A stretch of DNA of 64,000 nucleotides from Bifidobacterium bifidum ATCC 29521 = JCM 1255 = DSM 20456 (GCF_001025135.1 NZ_AP012323.1:1736001-1800000), one strand, 5' to 3'. Shown: positions 1-9,034, counted from the first letter of the stretch. Notes: generated from the sequence alone by a model not told the origin. Numbers and translations: made by a program.

Positions 1-855
1 CTCACCAGCCTCACGAACGTCCAGGCCGCCGGAGCGATCCGCACTACGGACCCGCTCACCCTCGCGGCCCTGCCCGACACCACCACGCCCCTCTACCAGA
101 TCACCCCCGGCCTGGCCAAACTCCTCGACACCAAACAGGACCCGAACACGACCGGGCTGATCGCATCCCAACAAGTCGCCGAAACGCTCGGCACCTCCAC
201 CGGCGGCACGATCGGCCTCGCCGACGGGCGCACCGCGCGCGTCAAAGGCATCTACCAATACCCCGACGACGGACGCACCCCCGGATACGCGTACGCGCTC
301 ATGGAGGAAACACCCGCCACCGGCACGTTCGACGCCTGCTGGGCCAAGACCTGGCCGCAAACCGACCGGACCCGCAACGCCCTATGGTCCACCCTCACCC
401 CGAACGCGAAAACCACCGGCGACGATGCACCCACCCTCGGCCAGCTCAACACCACCAAAGGCGACGGCTTCGACGGACAAACCCTCTACCGGCAACGCTC
501 CACACGCATCCTGCCCGCCTGCGGCGCACTCATCGCCCTCGCCATCGGATACCTGCTCATACGCGGCCGACGGCTCGAAATCGCCTCCGCACTGCATTGC
601 GGCGTACCCAAACCCGCACTCGCCACGCAGATCATCATCGAAACCGGCATCACCATCCTGCTCGCCACCGCCATCAGCCTGCCCATCGACATGACCGCCG
701 CCAGACTCCTCATCGACACCACCGACCGAACCGCCATCACCCTCAACGCCATACAAACCACCATCACCACCAACACCGCCTACCTACTCGCCACCACCAT
801 CACCGCCCTCCACATCAAAGAACGACATCTCTTCACCTACTTCAAAGAACGATAA
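1..855 (+). CDS. FtsX-like ABC transporter permease, C-terminal part (5' end outside window)
   Basis: The reading frame is open from base 1 and ends at TAA 853-855, so the start lies upstream of the window. The visible part has an extracytoplasmic-like stretch followed by two or three hydrophobic segments, the clearest being IALAIGYLLI and ILLATAISLPI, separated by a short loop with RGRRLEIASALHCGVPK. That basic loop, about 15 residues after a membrane segment, resembles the 'R..E...L...G' coupling loop of FtsX/MacB permeases, and three further FtsX-type ABC genes follow from 1.5 kb. The C-terminal membrane part is short and ends in charged residues. Base use is odd: the coding strand is very rich in C and A (ACC, ATC, CAC, AAA, CAA codons), unlike the G/C-balanced genes after 1.5 kb, which suggests a different origin. 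The family call is an inference from topology and context. Confidence 0.55.
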   Translation, partial: LTSLTNVQAAGAIRTTDPLTLAALPDTTTPLYQITPGLAKLLDTKQDPNTTGLIASQQVAETLGTSTGGTIGLADGRTARVKGIYQYPDDGRTPGYAYALMEETPATGTFDACWAKTWPQTDRTRNALWSTLTPNAKTTGDDAPTLGQLNTTKGDGFDGQTLYRQRSTRILPACGALIALAIGYLLIRGRRLEIASALHCGVPKPALATQIIIETGITILLATAISLPIDMTAARLLIDTTDRTAITLNAIQTTITTNTAYLLATTITALHIKERHLFTYFKER

Positions 856-1083
856 AGCGCAGAAAATCATTAAAATTACGTGATCCGTATATTCCGAAAT
901 CCTCATCATCGTCGGCGGACACTATCAGCACGGCATCCTACTCGATTCATAGGCTGCCGTTTTCATTTATCAATGCTCTCACGAAGGGAGCGTAAGACAT
1001 TTAGCGGCCACATCGAGGTAGGGGGCTGGCCATGCTGATCGGCTCCTCGTTGGTCTGCATGACGCGCGGGAGGACGGTATGCC

Positions 1084-1313
1084 GTGGCGGTGCGAATGGC
1101 GCATCGTCCGACGGGCTGGCGCACGGTGTTTGTGTCGCCGACGTTGCTGATGTTGCCGGGGGTAATATTGATGATGGCGTTGCCGGCGCGTGTTCGGGCG
1201 AATCCGACGTCTGGCACAAGACCGTCATCTGCTGGCTCGTCCTGGTCGCATACCTGTACATCCAATGCGAGAACTATGCGTTCGCCGCCTCGAAGGCGAG
1301 GCGCGAGCGCTGA
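1084..1313 (+). pseudogene. Frameshifted remnant of a small membrane protein
   Basis: Two overlapping frames each hold half of what looks like one short membrane protein. The frame beginning at ATG 1084 gives a hydrophobic helix (VFVSPTLLMLPGVILMMALP) and then turns into serine/proline-rich nonsense after about position 1200. The +2-shifted frame becomes protein-like at the same place (DVWHKTVICWLVLVAYLYIQ, followed by a basic tail) and stops at 1313. This pattern fits a single frameshift near 1197-1210 in a two-helix protein. No family is recognised. The gene sits between two ABC permease genes, so it could be a decayed component of the neighbouring exporter. The rest of the 856-1517 interval shows no other protein-like frame. 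Confidence 0.35.
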
Positions 1314-1517
1314 TTCCTCGCGGGCCGACGCATCGACGCGCCCCGAGATGGACCAAAATCCAGAATAACCGACATTCGCCGCTGTTCCGTCTTTCGCCCA
1401 AGGCGTATATCTACCCGTATCTTGAGGTGCATCATGTATTGTCGCGGCTAACTAACCGGCGAAACGCGGCATGTTTCGCATTTTGGGCGAAAAGCCCAAG
1501 GCCCACAGGAGGTATTG

Positions 1518-2885
1518 ATGACGTTCGTTGCACGGTCGGTGCGCTATGTTCTCAGAAAACGAGTGCGAACCATAGTGCTCCTCATAGTATTGACCATCAT
1601 AACAGCGAGCATGCTATCCACGATCGCGGTTTCTCGAGCAGCTCAACAGGCCGCCGGACGAATCGAGAAGGAAGCGGTCGGCGGATTCGTGCTGGCCAGC
1701 AATCTGCAGGGCAGCATGCTCACGCCTCGCGGAGGCGGCATGGTGCGTCCCGCCGACGTGCGCAGGATCGCCCAACTGCCCGGGGTCGATTCGTATATGG
1801 TCCGTCAGAACGCCACCGCCGACCTCGTGGGGGCGAATGTGGCGAAGGTCCCCGGCGGCGATGATTACGATGCGACCAAGGAGCAGCAGTTCGGCAACGC
1901 CGCCAACGTCATAGGCACGAATGATTCGTCGAAACTCAACGTGTTCACGTCGCGCACGCTCGGCATGGCCGAAGGACGGCATCTGAAGGCCTCCGACAAG
2001 TACACGTCGATGATCCATGAGGATCTCGCCAAAGCCAACGGGCTCAAAGTCGGAGACACGCTCACGCTCAAGGCCAACGCCTACGACGCCGACAACGAAT
2101 CACATTCGACGGCGACCGTCAAGACCACCATCGTGGGCATATTCAAGGGCGACAGCGCCAGAAAGGTATCCAGCCGAGCGGAACTGACCGCCAACACCAT
2201 CTACACCGATCTGGATACCACACGCGATCTGTACCAGTACAAGGACGGCAAGGAAATATACCAGGACGCCACCTTCGTGCTGTCCAAGGGCGTTGACGTG
2301 GAGAAGACCATGGACGCCGCAAAGAAACTCCCGGTGGATTGGAACAACTATCAGATCACGCGCAACGACCAGTATTCATCGAGCATGCTGCATGCCGCCC
2401 GCGGCGTGCGCTCCATGATGCGCGGCGCCCTGATCGGCGTGACCGTCTCGGCCGTGCTCGTGCTCAGTCTCATGCTGCTGCTGTGGATGAACGACCGCCG
2501 TCAGGAGATGGGCATACTGGTGTCCCTTGGCGTCGGCAAGCCCTCCCTGGTCGCCCAATACCTCACCGAGATGGTGCTGATCGGTCTGCCGTCCCTTGCC
2601 CTCGGCTGGCTGTGCGCGCAGGGAATGGCCCAATGGCTCGGCACCACGGCGCTCCATTCCGTGAACGCCTCCGCGGCGAAGGAGCTGAGCAGCATGGGAC
2701 AGGTCGGCGGCGACCTTGAATCCAGCATGTCGGTGCGCACCCTGGATTCGCTCACGGTGTCGGTCGACGGGACCGCCATGCTGTACGTGGCGCTCGGATT
2801 GTTGGCGGTGATGCTGGTGTGCGTCGCGGTGGCGTGCATACCGATGCTGCGCAAATCGCCGCGAGACCTGTCGGAGATTCGATGA
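1518..2885 (+). CDS. ABC transporter permease, MacB/FtsX type (first of pair)
   Basis: This 455-residue membrane protein is one of two permeases of an ABC exporter encoded with the ATPase at 4118. An N-terminal helix (about residues 19-38) is followed by a large extracytoplasmic MacB periplasmic-core-like domain to about 295, then three C-terminal helices (about 300-325, 350-370 and 430-450). The cytosolic coupling loop contains NDRRQEMGILVSLGVGK, which is typical of FtsX permeases. The start is placed at ATG 1518: AGGAGG at 1507-1512 lies 5 nt before it, whereas a TTG at 1515 would lie only 2 nt after the ribosome site. The stop overlaps the next start as ATGA, so translation is probably coupled. 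MacB-type systems export peptides, lipoproteins or antibiotics, or act in bacteriocin and antimicrobial-peptide resistance; the sequence does not give the substrate. Confidence 0.85.
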   Translation: MTFVARSVRYVLRKRVRTIVLLIVLTIITASMLSTIAVSRAAQQAAGRIEKEAVGGFVLASNLQGSMLTPRGGGMVRPADVRRIAQLPGVDSYMVRQNATADLVGANVAKVPGGDDYDATKEQQFGNAANVIGTNDSSKLNVFTSRTLGMAEGRHLKASDKYTSMIHEDLAKANGLKVGDTLTLKANAYDADNESHSTATVKTTIVGIFKGDSARKVSSRAELTANTIYTDLDTTRDLYQYKDGKEIYQDATFVLSKGVDVEKTMDAAKKLPVDWNNYQITRNDQYSSSMLHAARGVRSMMRGALIGVTVSAVLVLSLMLLLWMNDRRQEMGILVSLGVGKPSLVAQYLTEMVLIGLPSLALGWLCAQGMAQWLGTTALHSVNASAAKELSSMGQVGGDLESSMSVRTLDSLTVSVDGTAMLYVALGLLAVMLVCVAVACIPMLRKSPRDLSEIR

Positions 2886-4105
2886 TGAGCATGAATGTGT
2901 GGAAGCGTGCCACGTTGGCGATCGTACGCAAGCCGGTACGCAGCGGCATCATCGGTCTGCTGATGCTGATGGTCTTCACGAGCCTGGTGGCGCAGGTCGG
3001 AGTCTCGACGGCCCTGCGTACCATGTCCGACAGCATCGGCGCGGGCATGGGCATAGGGTTTACCGTCAGCGCCGGCGAGAATCCCATCAGCGCCGAGGAG
3101 GCGAGCCGGTTCTCGCGTATCCCCGGTGTGACGAAGACCGCCTATGCGACGAAGACCTTGGCGCAGGTGGATGGCGCGCGCCCGGTCATGCCCCGGCAGG
3201 GCCCCCGATTGGACTCCGATCTGGCCATGCAGGTCAGCGTGCTGGGCACCACCGATTCCTCATTGTCCGAGGAATTCCAGAGCGGCCTGTACCGTCTGGA
3301 GCAGGGCCGCCATATCTCGGGCGACGGCGACAATGTGCTGGTCCACCGCGACTTCGCGCTGCAGAACGGCCTATCGGTCGGCTCGACATTCCGTCTCCGG
3401 CAGGAGGGGCGCAACGCCACGGTGCGTGTGGCCGGGATCTTCTCCGGCAACGTGCAGGCCCAAAGCCCCTTGCCCTCGGACACTTCCGAGAACCTCATCT
3501 ATTCGGGTAGGCGAGTGACCTCCGCTCTGACCGGAAACGACCAGATCGGCATGATCCGATGCCTGTCGGATAATCCGCAGGACCTGTCCGCGGCGGTCAG
3601 TCAGGCCAAGACCATGGCCGGCGGCAAGTACGACGTCACCGACGATTCGGCCCGGCTCTCCGGCGTCCTGCAATCCGTGCAGACGGTGCGTGATCTGGTG
3701 CGCATGGTGCTGCTGTCCGTCTGCCTCGCGGACGTACTGGTGCTGGCGATGGCGCTGGTCTTCTGGATTCGCTCACGCATCCATGAGATAGGCACGCTTC
3801 TGGCCCTCGGCATCGGCAAGATGCGGATCGTCGCACAACTCGCCATCGAAACCGGACTCATGGCGGTGGTCGCCGCCCTGTGTTCGCTGGGCACCGGCGC
3901 CATGCTGTCGGGATACGTGTCTTCCCGACTGTTGCGCGATTCGGGCGTCGCGCCGTTGGAATCGTTGCACGTGGAGGCCTTGCCGCCTGAGCAGACGCTG
4001 CTCATCCTGCTGCTCGGATGCGCGGTCATCGCCGTGGCCCTTGCCGTGTCATGCGCCGCCGTGCTGTCCAAATCCCCGAAATCCATTCTTTCCTCTATGC
4101 GTTAG
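2882..4105 (+). CDS. ABC transporter permease, MacB/FtsX type (second of pair)
   Basis: A 407-residue paralogue of the preceding permease with the same plan: an N-terminal helix (about 20-40), an extracytoplasmic domain, then three helices near the C-terminus with the coupling loop RSRIHEIGTLLALGIGK. The frame is open further upstream, but the start ATG at 2882 overlaps the previous stop (ATGA) and begins MMSMNVWKRATLAIVRKPVRSG, the usual short basic cytoplasmic N-terminus of the family. Two different permease subunits plus one ATPase suggest a heterodimeric channel. The ATPase gene follows after 12 nt. Confidence 0.85.
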   Translation: MMSMNVWKRATLAIVRKPVRSGIIGLLMLMVFTSLVAQVGVSTALRTMSDSIGAGMGIGFTVSAGENPISAEEASRFSRIPGVTKTAYATKTLAQVDGARPVMPRQGPRLDSDLAMQVSVLGTTDSSLSEEFQSGLYRLEQGRHISGDGDNVLVHRDFALQNGLSVGSTFRLRQEGRNATVRVAGIFSGNVQAQSPLPSDTSENLIYSGRRVTSALTGNDQIGMIRCLSDNPQDLSAAVSQAKTMAGGKYDVTDDSARLSGVLQSVQTVRDLVRMVLLSVCLADVLVLAMALVFWIRSRIHEIGTLLALGIGKMRIVAQLAIETGLMAVVAALCSLGTGAMLSGYVSSRLLRDSGVAPLESLHVEALPPEQTLLILLLGCAVIAVALAVSCAAVLSKSPKSILSSMR

Positions 4106-4117
4106 GAGTCACCAATT

Positions 4118-4753
4118 ATGTCTAACTGTCTGCAACTGGACCATGTCGATTACGCCTACGGCGCGGCGAAGATCCTTGTTCTTTCGGATGTCAGCGCGGA
4201 TTTCGAATCCGGGAAGATGTATGCGATCACCGGCCCGTCCGGCGCCGGCAAGAGCACGCTGCTGTCGCTGCTGGCCGGCCTGGACGCCCCCTCCCGGGGA
4301 GTGGTCCGCTTCGAAGGGGAGGACATCGCCACATCGGGCTATGCGAAGCACCGTCGAGAGCACGTGTCCCTGGTGTTCCAGGACCATAACCTGATCGACT
4401 ACCTCACCCCCGAAGAGAACCTGCGGCTGGTCAGCACCAAGGCCGATATGAAGATCCTCGAGGAACTGGGTTTGAGCCGTGAGGAATCCAAGCGCAACAT
4501 CATGCACCTGTCGGGCGGCCAGCGTCAACGGGTGGCGGTCGGCCGCGCGCTGGTCGCCCCGGGCCGCGCGATCCTCGCGGACGAGCCGACGGGCAGCCTC
4601 GACCCGAAGATGACCGACGAGGTGATTCATCTGCTGCAGCACGCCGCCCATCAGCTCGGCAAATGCGTGATCGTGGTGACGCATTCCAAGCGCGTCGCCG
4701 ACTCCGCCGATGTCGTGCTGCGTCTCAGGAGCAAGAAACTGGCCCGGGTGTGA
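4118..4753 (+). CDS. ABC transporter ATP-binding protein, LolD/MacB type
   Basis: A complete 211-residue nucleotide-binding domain. Visible motifs are Walker A GPSGAGKST (about residues 39-47), a Q-loop in VFQDHN, the signature LSGGQRQRVAVGRAL, Walker B ILADEPTGSLD and the H-loop VVTHSKR. The LSGGQ-QRVA and DEPTGSLD forms are those of the LolD/FtsE/MacB family that energises FtsX-type permeases. It is the last gene of the three-gene exporter operon, 12 nt after the second permease, and it is followed by a strong terminator at 4811-4850. It presumably works at the inner face of the membrane with the two permeases before it. Confidence 0.92.
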   Translation: MSNCLQLDHVDYAYGAAKILVLSDVSADFESGKMYAITGPSGAGKSTLLSLLAGLDAPSRGVVRFEGEDIATSGYAKHRREHVSLVFQDHNLIDYLTPEENLRLVSTKADMKILEELGLSREESKRNIMHLSGGQRQRVAVGRALVAPGRAILADEPTGSLDPKMTDEVIHLLQHAAHQLGKCVIVVTHSKRVADSADVVLRLRSKKLARV

Positions 4754-4810
4754 CCCACCTGGGCCGGGCGGCACCCATACACCGCTTCGGCATTTCGGCA
4801 CCCCGCACCC

Positions 4811-4850
4811 CGGCACCCCGGCGACCCACTCGCGTTGCCGGGGTGCCGTA
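4811..4850 (+). terminator. Terminator after ABC exporter operon
   Basis: Twelve-base perfect arms (CGGCACCCCGGC at 4811-4822 and its complement at 4837-4848) close a 14-nt loop and are followed by TATTCGTTC. It lies 58 nt after the ATPase stop. Confidence 0.7.
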
Positions 4851-4885
4851 TTCGTTCTGCGACATAATGTCGTGATAATGGAACC

Positions 4886-5292
4886 ATGCCAGTGATGAAT
4901 GATGAAGTGCCCGGCGAGGGCGATTTCGACGCGGGGCGTCGACGTGGCGAGTTCGACGATATCACTTGGCGGATTCTAGCGGTGGTTGCAACACCTGGTG
5001 TTTTTTTTGGTGTTGCAACCACCGCTAGAATCCGCCTTTCTGGTGTTCCCCGAATCCAGGCAACCACCCAAGCTCGTCGAATACTTCGGCAAGGTGCTCC
5101 CCCTATGCCATGACCGGCCTGCTGGTGGTATATGCGCTACGCAACACGCCGATCCTGACCGGTTCGCACGGCATTCCGGAACTCATCGCCTGTGCCGTCA
5201 TCACATTGCTGCATCTGTGGAAGCGCAACATACTGCTTTCGACCGCCGGCGTCACCGCGGTGTATATGCTGCTGATACAGCTGGTGTTCTAG
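4886..5292 (+). pseudogene. azlD: azlD-like remnant (branched-chain amino acid exporter small subunit), broken
   Basis: Bases 5110-5292 encode MTGLLVVYALRNTPILTGSH and onward to LLIQLVF, a good match to the C-terminal half of AzlD, the small membrane partner of AzlC in branched-chain amino acid export. The preceding AzlD residues (FLVFPESRQPPKLVEYFGKVLP) are in another frame just upstream, at about 5037-5101, so there is a frameshift at about 5100-5108. The N-terminal third of AzlD and all of azlC are missing. In their place is a start at 4886 with a GATAAT -10 box 7 nt before it, encoding about 27 residues unlike AzlC/D, followed by the perfect hairpin at 4968-5036. This is a deletion remnant, not an active transporter. 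Confidence 0.6.
4968..5036. repeat. Perfect 28-bp inverted repeat (palindromic element E)
   Basis: Arms 4968-4995 and 5009-5036 are exact reverse complements over 28 bases, separated by a 13-nt T-rich loop (4996-5008). It is located exactly where the azlD remnant loses homology. No other copy is seen in the window. Confidence 0.9.
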
Positions 5293-5361
5293 GAGCATGC
5301 CTGGCGGCGAGTCCCGTCAAGGATGGATGAGGAACCCGCCGCCCAACCTGCCGCAGAACCG

Positions 5362-6417
5362 TCACTCGAACGGATACTTCAGCCCCCACTTCGCCCGCAG
5401 CTCGTCCATGAGCTCGACGATGCGCAGCGAATCGGCGTGCGGCATCTCGGCGCACTCCTCGCGCCCGTCGAGAATCGCGTTCGCCGCGGCGGCGACCTGA
5501 TACTCGTAACCGGTCAGCTGCGCCGGCACATCGTAATGCTCCGCCACGGCATGGTCGGCGCCGTATACGTCGATCGCTTCGATGTTGTTGATGTTGCGGC
5601 ACACCACGTACCCCTTGTCGCCCCAAATGCAGCCCGCACGGTCGGAGCAGGCGAGCATCGACGACGTGGACACCGCCATCACGCCATTGGCGTAATACAG
5701 CGTGGTCGAGTTCTGCGCGTCCACGCCGGTCGGGGCGTATGGCGTCATCGACGTCTCGACGCGCTCGACCGGCACCTCGCCGTGGCCGCCCATCACCATG
5801 TCGATGAAATTGAGCGGGTACACGCCGACGTCGAGCAGCGCCCCTCCAGCCATCGCGGGATCGCTCATACGCGCCTTGCCCGACACCGGATAGCACAGGT
5901 TCGCCGAAATCGACCGCAGCTCGCCGATCGCGCCGGAGGCCACGATCCGGTCGACGATGGCCCGCGACGGCATGTAGCGCGTCCAGATAGCCTCCGTGCA
6001 CAGCAGACCGCTGCCGTCGGCCGCATCGAGCAGCGCACGGGCCTGCGCGGCGTTCGCGGTGAACGACTTTTCGACCAGGATGTTCTTGCCGGCCTTCAGG
6101 CAGGCGATGCCCTGCTCGGCGTGCAGGCTGTGCGGCGTGGCGATATACACCAGATCCACGTCCGGGTCGGCCAGCAGCTCGTCATACGAGCCATACGACA
6201 CCGGGAACCCGTATTCGGCCGCGAACGCCGCGGCCCTGCCCCCGTCACGCGCGGCGACCGCATACGGCGCTACCAGACCGGCATACCGCGGGTCCGCCGC
6301 CATCGCCACCAGTGTTCGCGCCATCGAATGCGCGATGCGCCCGGCGCCCAGAATCGCCACGTTGATGCGCAACCCCTGCGCTTCGGCCTCGGCACGTCTG
6401 CCGTTCAGTCTGCTCAT
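5362..6417 (-). CDS. Gfo/Idh/MocA family NAD(P)-dependent oxidoreductase
   Basis: A 351-residue protein with an N-terminal Rossmann fold: VAILGAGRIAHSMA (about residues 15-28) is the dinucleotide-binding glycine motif. The family signature ILVEKSF follows near residue 100, the variant of the EKP motif that contributes the catalytic lysine. GGALLDVGVYPLNF around residue 185 is the typical substrate-domain stretch of this family (trans-dihydrodiol/glucose-fructose oxidoreductase-like). Such enzymes act on sugars, inositols or their derivatives; the substrate cannot be told here. The frame is open to 6444, but AGGAGGA at 6421-6427 lies directly before two ATGs, and the second (6417) has the more workable spacing. 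It is the last gene of a same-strand group with the phosphatase, folA and thyA. Confidence 0.85.
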   Translation of the reverse strand: MSRLNGRRAEAEAQGLRINVAILGAGRIAHSMARTLVAMAADPRYAGLVAPYAVAARDGGRAAAFAAEYGFPVSYGSYDELLADPDVDLVYIATPHSLHAEQGIACLKAGKNILVEKSFTANAAQARALLDAADGSGLLCTEAIWTRYMPSRAIVDRIVASGAIGELRSISANLCYPVSGKARMSDPAMAGGALLDVGVYPLNFIDMVMGGHGEVPVERVETSMTPYAPTGVDAQNSTTLYYANGVMAVSTSSMLACSDRAGCIWGDKGYVVCRNINNIEAIDVYGADHAVAEHYDVPAQLTGYEYQVAAAANAILDGREECAEMPHADSLRIVELMDELRAKWGLKYPFE

Positions 6418-6552
6418 CATTCCTCCTCGAACGTTCCGATACATGTTCCGATGGAATACGCGGGTATCCCCGCGAAACCGGCTGTCAATGCACCAGAATA
6501 ATCCGGTGAACGATATCCGCCCGGCTCGCCGCGGCGCAATCCGGCGAATATG

Positions 6553-6591
6553 ACGCGACGCGCCCGGCAGTCATGCCAAGGCGCGTCGCGT
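6553..6591. terminator. Hairpin downstream of phosphatase gene
   Basis: Perfect 12-base arms ACGCGACGCGCC (6553-6564) and complement (6580-6591). It lies between the phosphatase stop (6644) and the oxidoreductase start (6417), so it could limit read-through, but a U-tract is present only on the plus side. Confidence 0.5.
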
Positions 6592-6643
6592 TTCATCGCA
6601 TCTCGTCGCGTGCCGCCACGCTCCGGCGGCCGGCCGCATGCCG

Positions 6644-7162
6644 TCATCCGATCTGCCGTTCCACCCAATCGACGATGTACGGCGCGACCTCCTGAATCTG
6701 GCCGATGGCCACCTGGAACTCGTGGGGCCCGCCATACCAGGGATCCACCAGGTCGATGGAGTCCTCGCGGCCGGCCGCCGGCTTGGGCAGGTTCGGGTCG
6801 AAACTGCGGTACATGTGCACTTCGGCGCGCTTGGAGGACGGCAGCTGCCGCAGCAGTGCGCGCATATGCGAGGCCGTCATCGGCAGGAACAGGTCGGTTT
6901 CCTTGATCTCCTCGCGCGTGACGCGATGGGCGAAATGATGCGTGGGGATCTCATACCCGTCGGCCCGCAGCACGCGCACGGCGCGCGGGTCGATAGGATG
7001 GCCGTACTCCTCGTCGCTCACGCCGCTGGACAGGACGCGCACGCGGTCCTCCCCTATCCCACGCGACTCGAATTCGGCGCGAAGGATGATCTCCGCCATG
7101 GGCGAGCGGCAGATGTTGCCCGTGCACACGGTCATCACGGTGTATGGGTGCTGCTGTGTCAT
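6644..7162 (-). CDS. Low-molecular-weight protein-tyrosine phosphatase
   Basis: A 172-residue cytoplasmic phosphatase. The P-loop C-T-G-N-I-C-R-S-P occupies residues 13-21, giving the CX5R nucleophile loop with Cys13 and Arg19. The general-acid aspartate sits in DLVDPWYGG near residue 140, the usual DP-[WY] motif of the family. Length is typical or slightly long for LMW-PTPs (about 150-165). CAGGAG precedes the ATG. In actinobacteria such enzymes (PtpA-like) dephosphorylate tyrosine kinases or act in capsule and stress control; no cognate tyrosine kinase is present in the window. It follows folA after 69 nt on the same strand. Confidence 0.92.
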   Translation of the reverse strand: MTQQHPYTVMTVCTGNICRSPMAEIILRAEFESRGIGEDRVRVLSSGVSDEEYGHPIDPRAVRVLRADGYEIPTHHFAHRVTREEIKETDLFLPMTASHMRALLRQLPSSKRAEVHMYRSFDPNLPKPAAGREDSIDLVDPWYGGPHEFQVAIGQIQEVAPYIVDWVERQIG

Positions 7163-7231
7163 GATGGCTCCTGATGGTTTCCGATGGGCGCCTGTGCGTA
7201 AGGCGCCCGGTGAACTTGCGCGCGCGGCGAT

Positions 7232-7891
7232 TCAGCCGATCTTGCGATAGGTGACGAAGCGGTACCGCTTGATTCCGCTGTCGTCCTTCTGCGTTCTCTT
7301 CCAATGGCCGGGGTCGGCGACCTCCCACAGGCCGGCGTCGACCAGAGCATCCATATCGGGCGCATACGTGTCTGCGTCCACTGAGGTCTGGATCTTCGTC
7401 ACGAACGCCTTGCTGGCGAAAGGCAGCGCCTCCTGGAAGACCTGCGCTCCACCGATCACCCAGATCTCGCTGCGGTCAAGCCCGTCGTCGGGAATGGCCT
7501 CCTGCCGCGCGATGTCGAGCGCCGCATCCAGATCGGTGACGACCGTGGCGCCCAGCGCCAGATACTGGGGATTGTGCGATACCACGATGTTGTCACGATT
7601 GGGCAGCGGGCGGTACTTCACGTTCAGTGACTCCCATGTCCTGCGTCCCATGATCACCGGGTGAGAGACGGTGAGCTCCTTGAAACGTTTCATATCCTCC
7701 GGCAGATGCCAAGGCATGCCGCCGTCGAACCCGATGGCACCGGGACGGCCGTCTTTGTCGTCAGCTTCGGCCCAAATCAGGTTCACTGAAAACGTCTTGG
7801 GAAAGTCATCACCCCAATCATCGGCTTTCTCCTGCCCGGCGAACCCGGGCTCCGGTTCGTGATAGCCGTTGCGGCTACTATCATGCTCCAT
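7232..7891 (-). CDS. folA: Dihydrofolate reductase
   Basis: A 219-residue enzyme reducing dihydrofolate to tetrahydrofolate with NADPH. Family motifs are in order: GFDGGMPWHLPEDMKRF (substrate-binding Trp, and the catalytic acid in the following helix), MGRRTWESL (cofactor) and WVIGGAQVFQEAL. The frame is open far upstream because thyA lies on the same strand. The start is placed at ATG 7891: AAGGA lies 9 nt before it, and the N-terminal extension of about 37 acidic residues then precedes the first beta strand. A GTG at 7900 is directly at the ribosome site and less likely. It lies 47 nt after thyA. ThyA generates dihydrofolate and FolA recycles it, the classical pairing. Confidence 0.95.
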   Translation of the reverse strand: MEHDSSRNGYHEPEPGFAGQEKADDWGDDFPKTFSVNLIWAEADDKDGRPGAIGFDGGMPWHLPEDMKRFKELTVSHPVIMGRRTWESLNVKYRPLPNRDNIVVSHNPQYLALGATVVTDLDAALDIARQEAIPDDGLDRSEIWVIGGAQVFQEALPFASKAFVTKIQTSVDADTYAPDMDALVDAGLWEVADPGHWKRTQKDDSGIKRYRFVTYRKIG

Positions 7892-7938
7892 TTCATTCAC
7901 TCCTTGAATCGGACTGGGACAATAGTGTAATGGTCGGT

Positions 7939-8811
7939 TCAGACCGCGACCGGCGCCTTGATGGTGGGATGGTGCCGGTAGTCGACGATCGTAAAATCCT
8001 CGTACTGGTAGTCGAACAGCGAATCGGCCTTGCGGATCTCGATCTTCGGATACGGGTACGGCTCGCGCGACAGCTGCTCCAGCACCTGATCGACGTGGTT
8101 GTCGTAGACGTGGCAGTCGCCGCCGGTCCAGACGAATTCGCCCGGTTCCAAGCCGGTCTGCTGCGCGATCATCATTGTCAGCAGCGAATACGAAGCGATG
8201 TTGAACGGCACCCCGATGAACATGTCGCACGAACGCTGGTACAGCTGGCAGCTGAGCCGCCCGTCGGCCACGTAGAACTGGAACAGGGCGTGGCAGGGCG
8301 GCAGCGCCATGTTCTCGACCTCGGCCGGGTTCCATGCGCTGACCACCATGCGACGGGAGTCGGGGTGGTTGCGGATCAGGTCGAGGACATTGCCGATCTG
8401 GTCGATGGTGCGATTCGGGTCTTCGGGAGTCGGCGCGGGCCAGCTGCGCCACTGCACACCGTACACGGGACCGAGGTCGCCATTCTCGTCCGCCCAGTCA
8501 TCCCAGATGTGCACGTTGTGCTCCTGCAGCCAGCGCACGTTGCTGCTGCCCTTGAGGAACCACAGCAGCTCGTATGCCAGTCCCTTGAAGAACACGGTCT
8601 TGGTGGTGAGCAGCGGGAATCCTTCTGACAGGTCGAAACGCATCTGCTGCCCGAACAGGGATATCGTTCCCGTGCCGGTGCGATCGGACTTGAGCGTGCC
8701 TTCGAGCATGATCCGGCGCACCAAATCCTCGTACGGCGTGGGGACGTCACTGTGAGGACGGGCGGGGATACGGGTGCGGATATCTGCGAGTTGTTCCGGT
8801 GTCAAAGCCAT
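7939..8811 (-). CDS. thyA: Thymidylate synthase
   Basis: A 290-residue ThyA that methylates dUMP to dTMP with methylene-tetrahydrofolate. The conserved stretches are SDRTGTGT (phosphate-binding Arg loop), the [13 protein letters not shown] helix, the catalytic cysteine in [30 protein letters not shown] and the C-terminal [10 protein letters not shown]. The frame runs to 8874, but family similarity and a GGGTGG upstream favour ATG 8811 ([11 protein letters not shown]). Its length is somewhat above E. coli ThyA because of an N-terminal extension. It is the first gene of the thyA-folA pair. A palindromic element lies upstream at 8893-9034. Confidence 0.96.
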   Translation of the reverse strand: MALTPEQLADIRTRIPARPHSDVPTPYEDLVRRIMLEGTLKSDRTGTGTISLFGQQMRFDLSEGFPLLTTKTVFFKGLAYELLWFLKGSSNVRWLQEHNVHIWDDWADENGDLGPVYGVQWRSWPAPTPEDPNRTIDQIGNVLDLIRNHPDSRRMVVSAWNPAEVENMALPPCHALFQFYVADGRLSCQLYQRSCDMFIGVPFNIASYSLLTMMIAQQTGLEPGEFVWTGGDCHVYDNHVDQVLEQLSREPYPYPKIEIRKADSLFDYQYEDFTIVDYRHHPTIKAPVAV

Positions 8812-8892
8812 GCCACCCAGTGTAACGACAGCGGCTAACAGCCCGACGCGAGTGGCGGAGACGACGGACGGCAACGTGCGATGGATGCGGTA

Positions 8893-9034
8893 GCGTCACG
8901 CTGTGCGGGTACCGTCACTGTGTGCGCCCTCGCACACAGTGACGGTACCACAAACCCCAGTGTTTCCAGCGGTTTCCAAGAAACCGTCACGCCACGAACC
9001 CGCACAGCGTGACGGTACCCGCACAGCGTGACGC
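8893..9034. repeat. REPIN-like composite palindrome, family B copy 1
   Basis: Arms 8893-8918 and 9009-9034 are exact 26-base reverse complements. Overlapping the left arm is a second perfect hairpin with 16-base arms (8911-8926 and 8931-8946). The common half-site is CGTCAC(T/G)(C)TGTGCG. The same half-sites recur at 56112-56254 and, degraded, at 17092-17157. The element fills most of the gap upstream of thyA. The remaining bases to the OsmC-like gene at 9265 carry only a plausible promoter (TACATT near 9206). Confidence 0.85.

Noticed and set aside
4886-5113. A 75-codon protein starting at 4886
   Set aside because: Most of it translates the two arms of the perfect hairpin and then out-of-frame azlD sequence; only the promoter and first 27 codons look natural.
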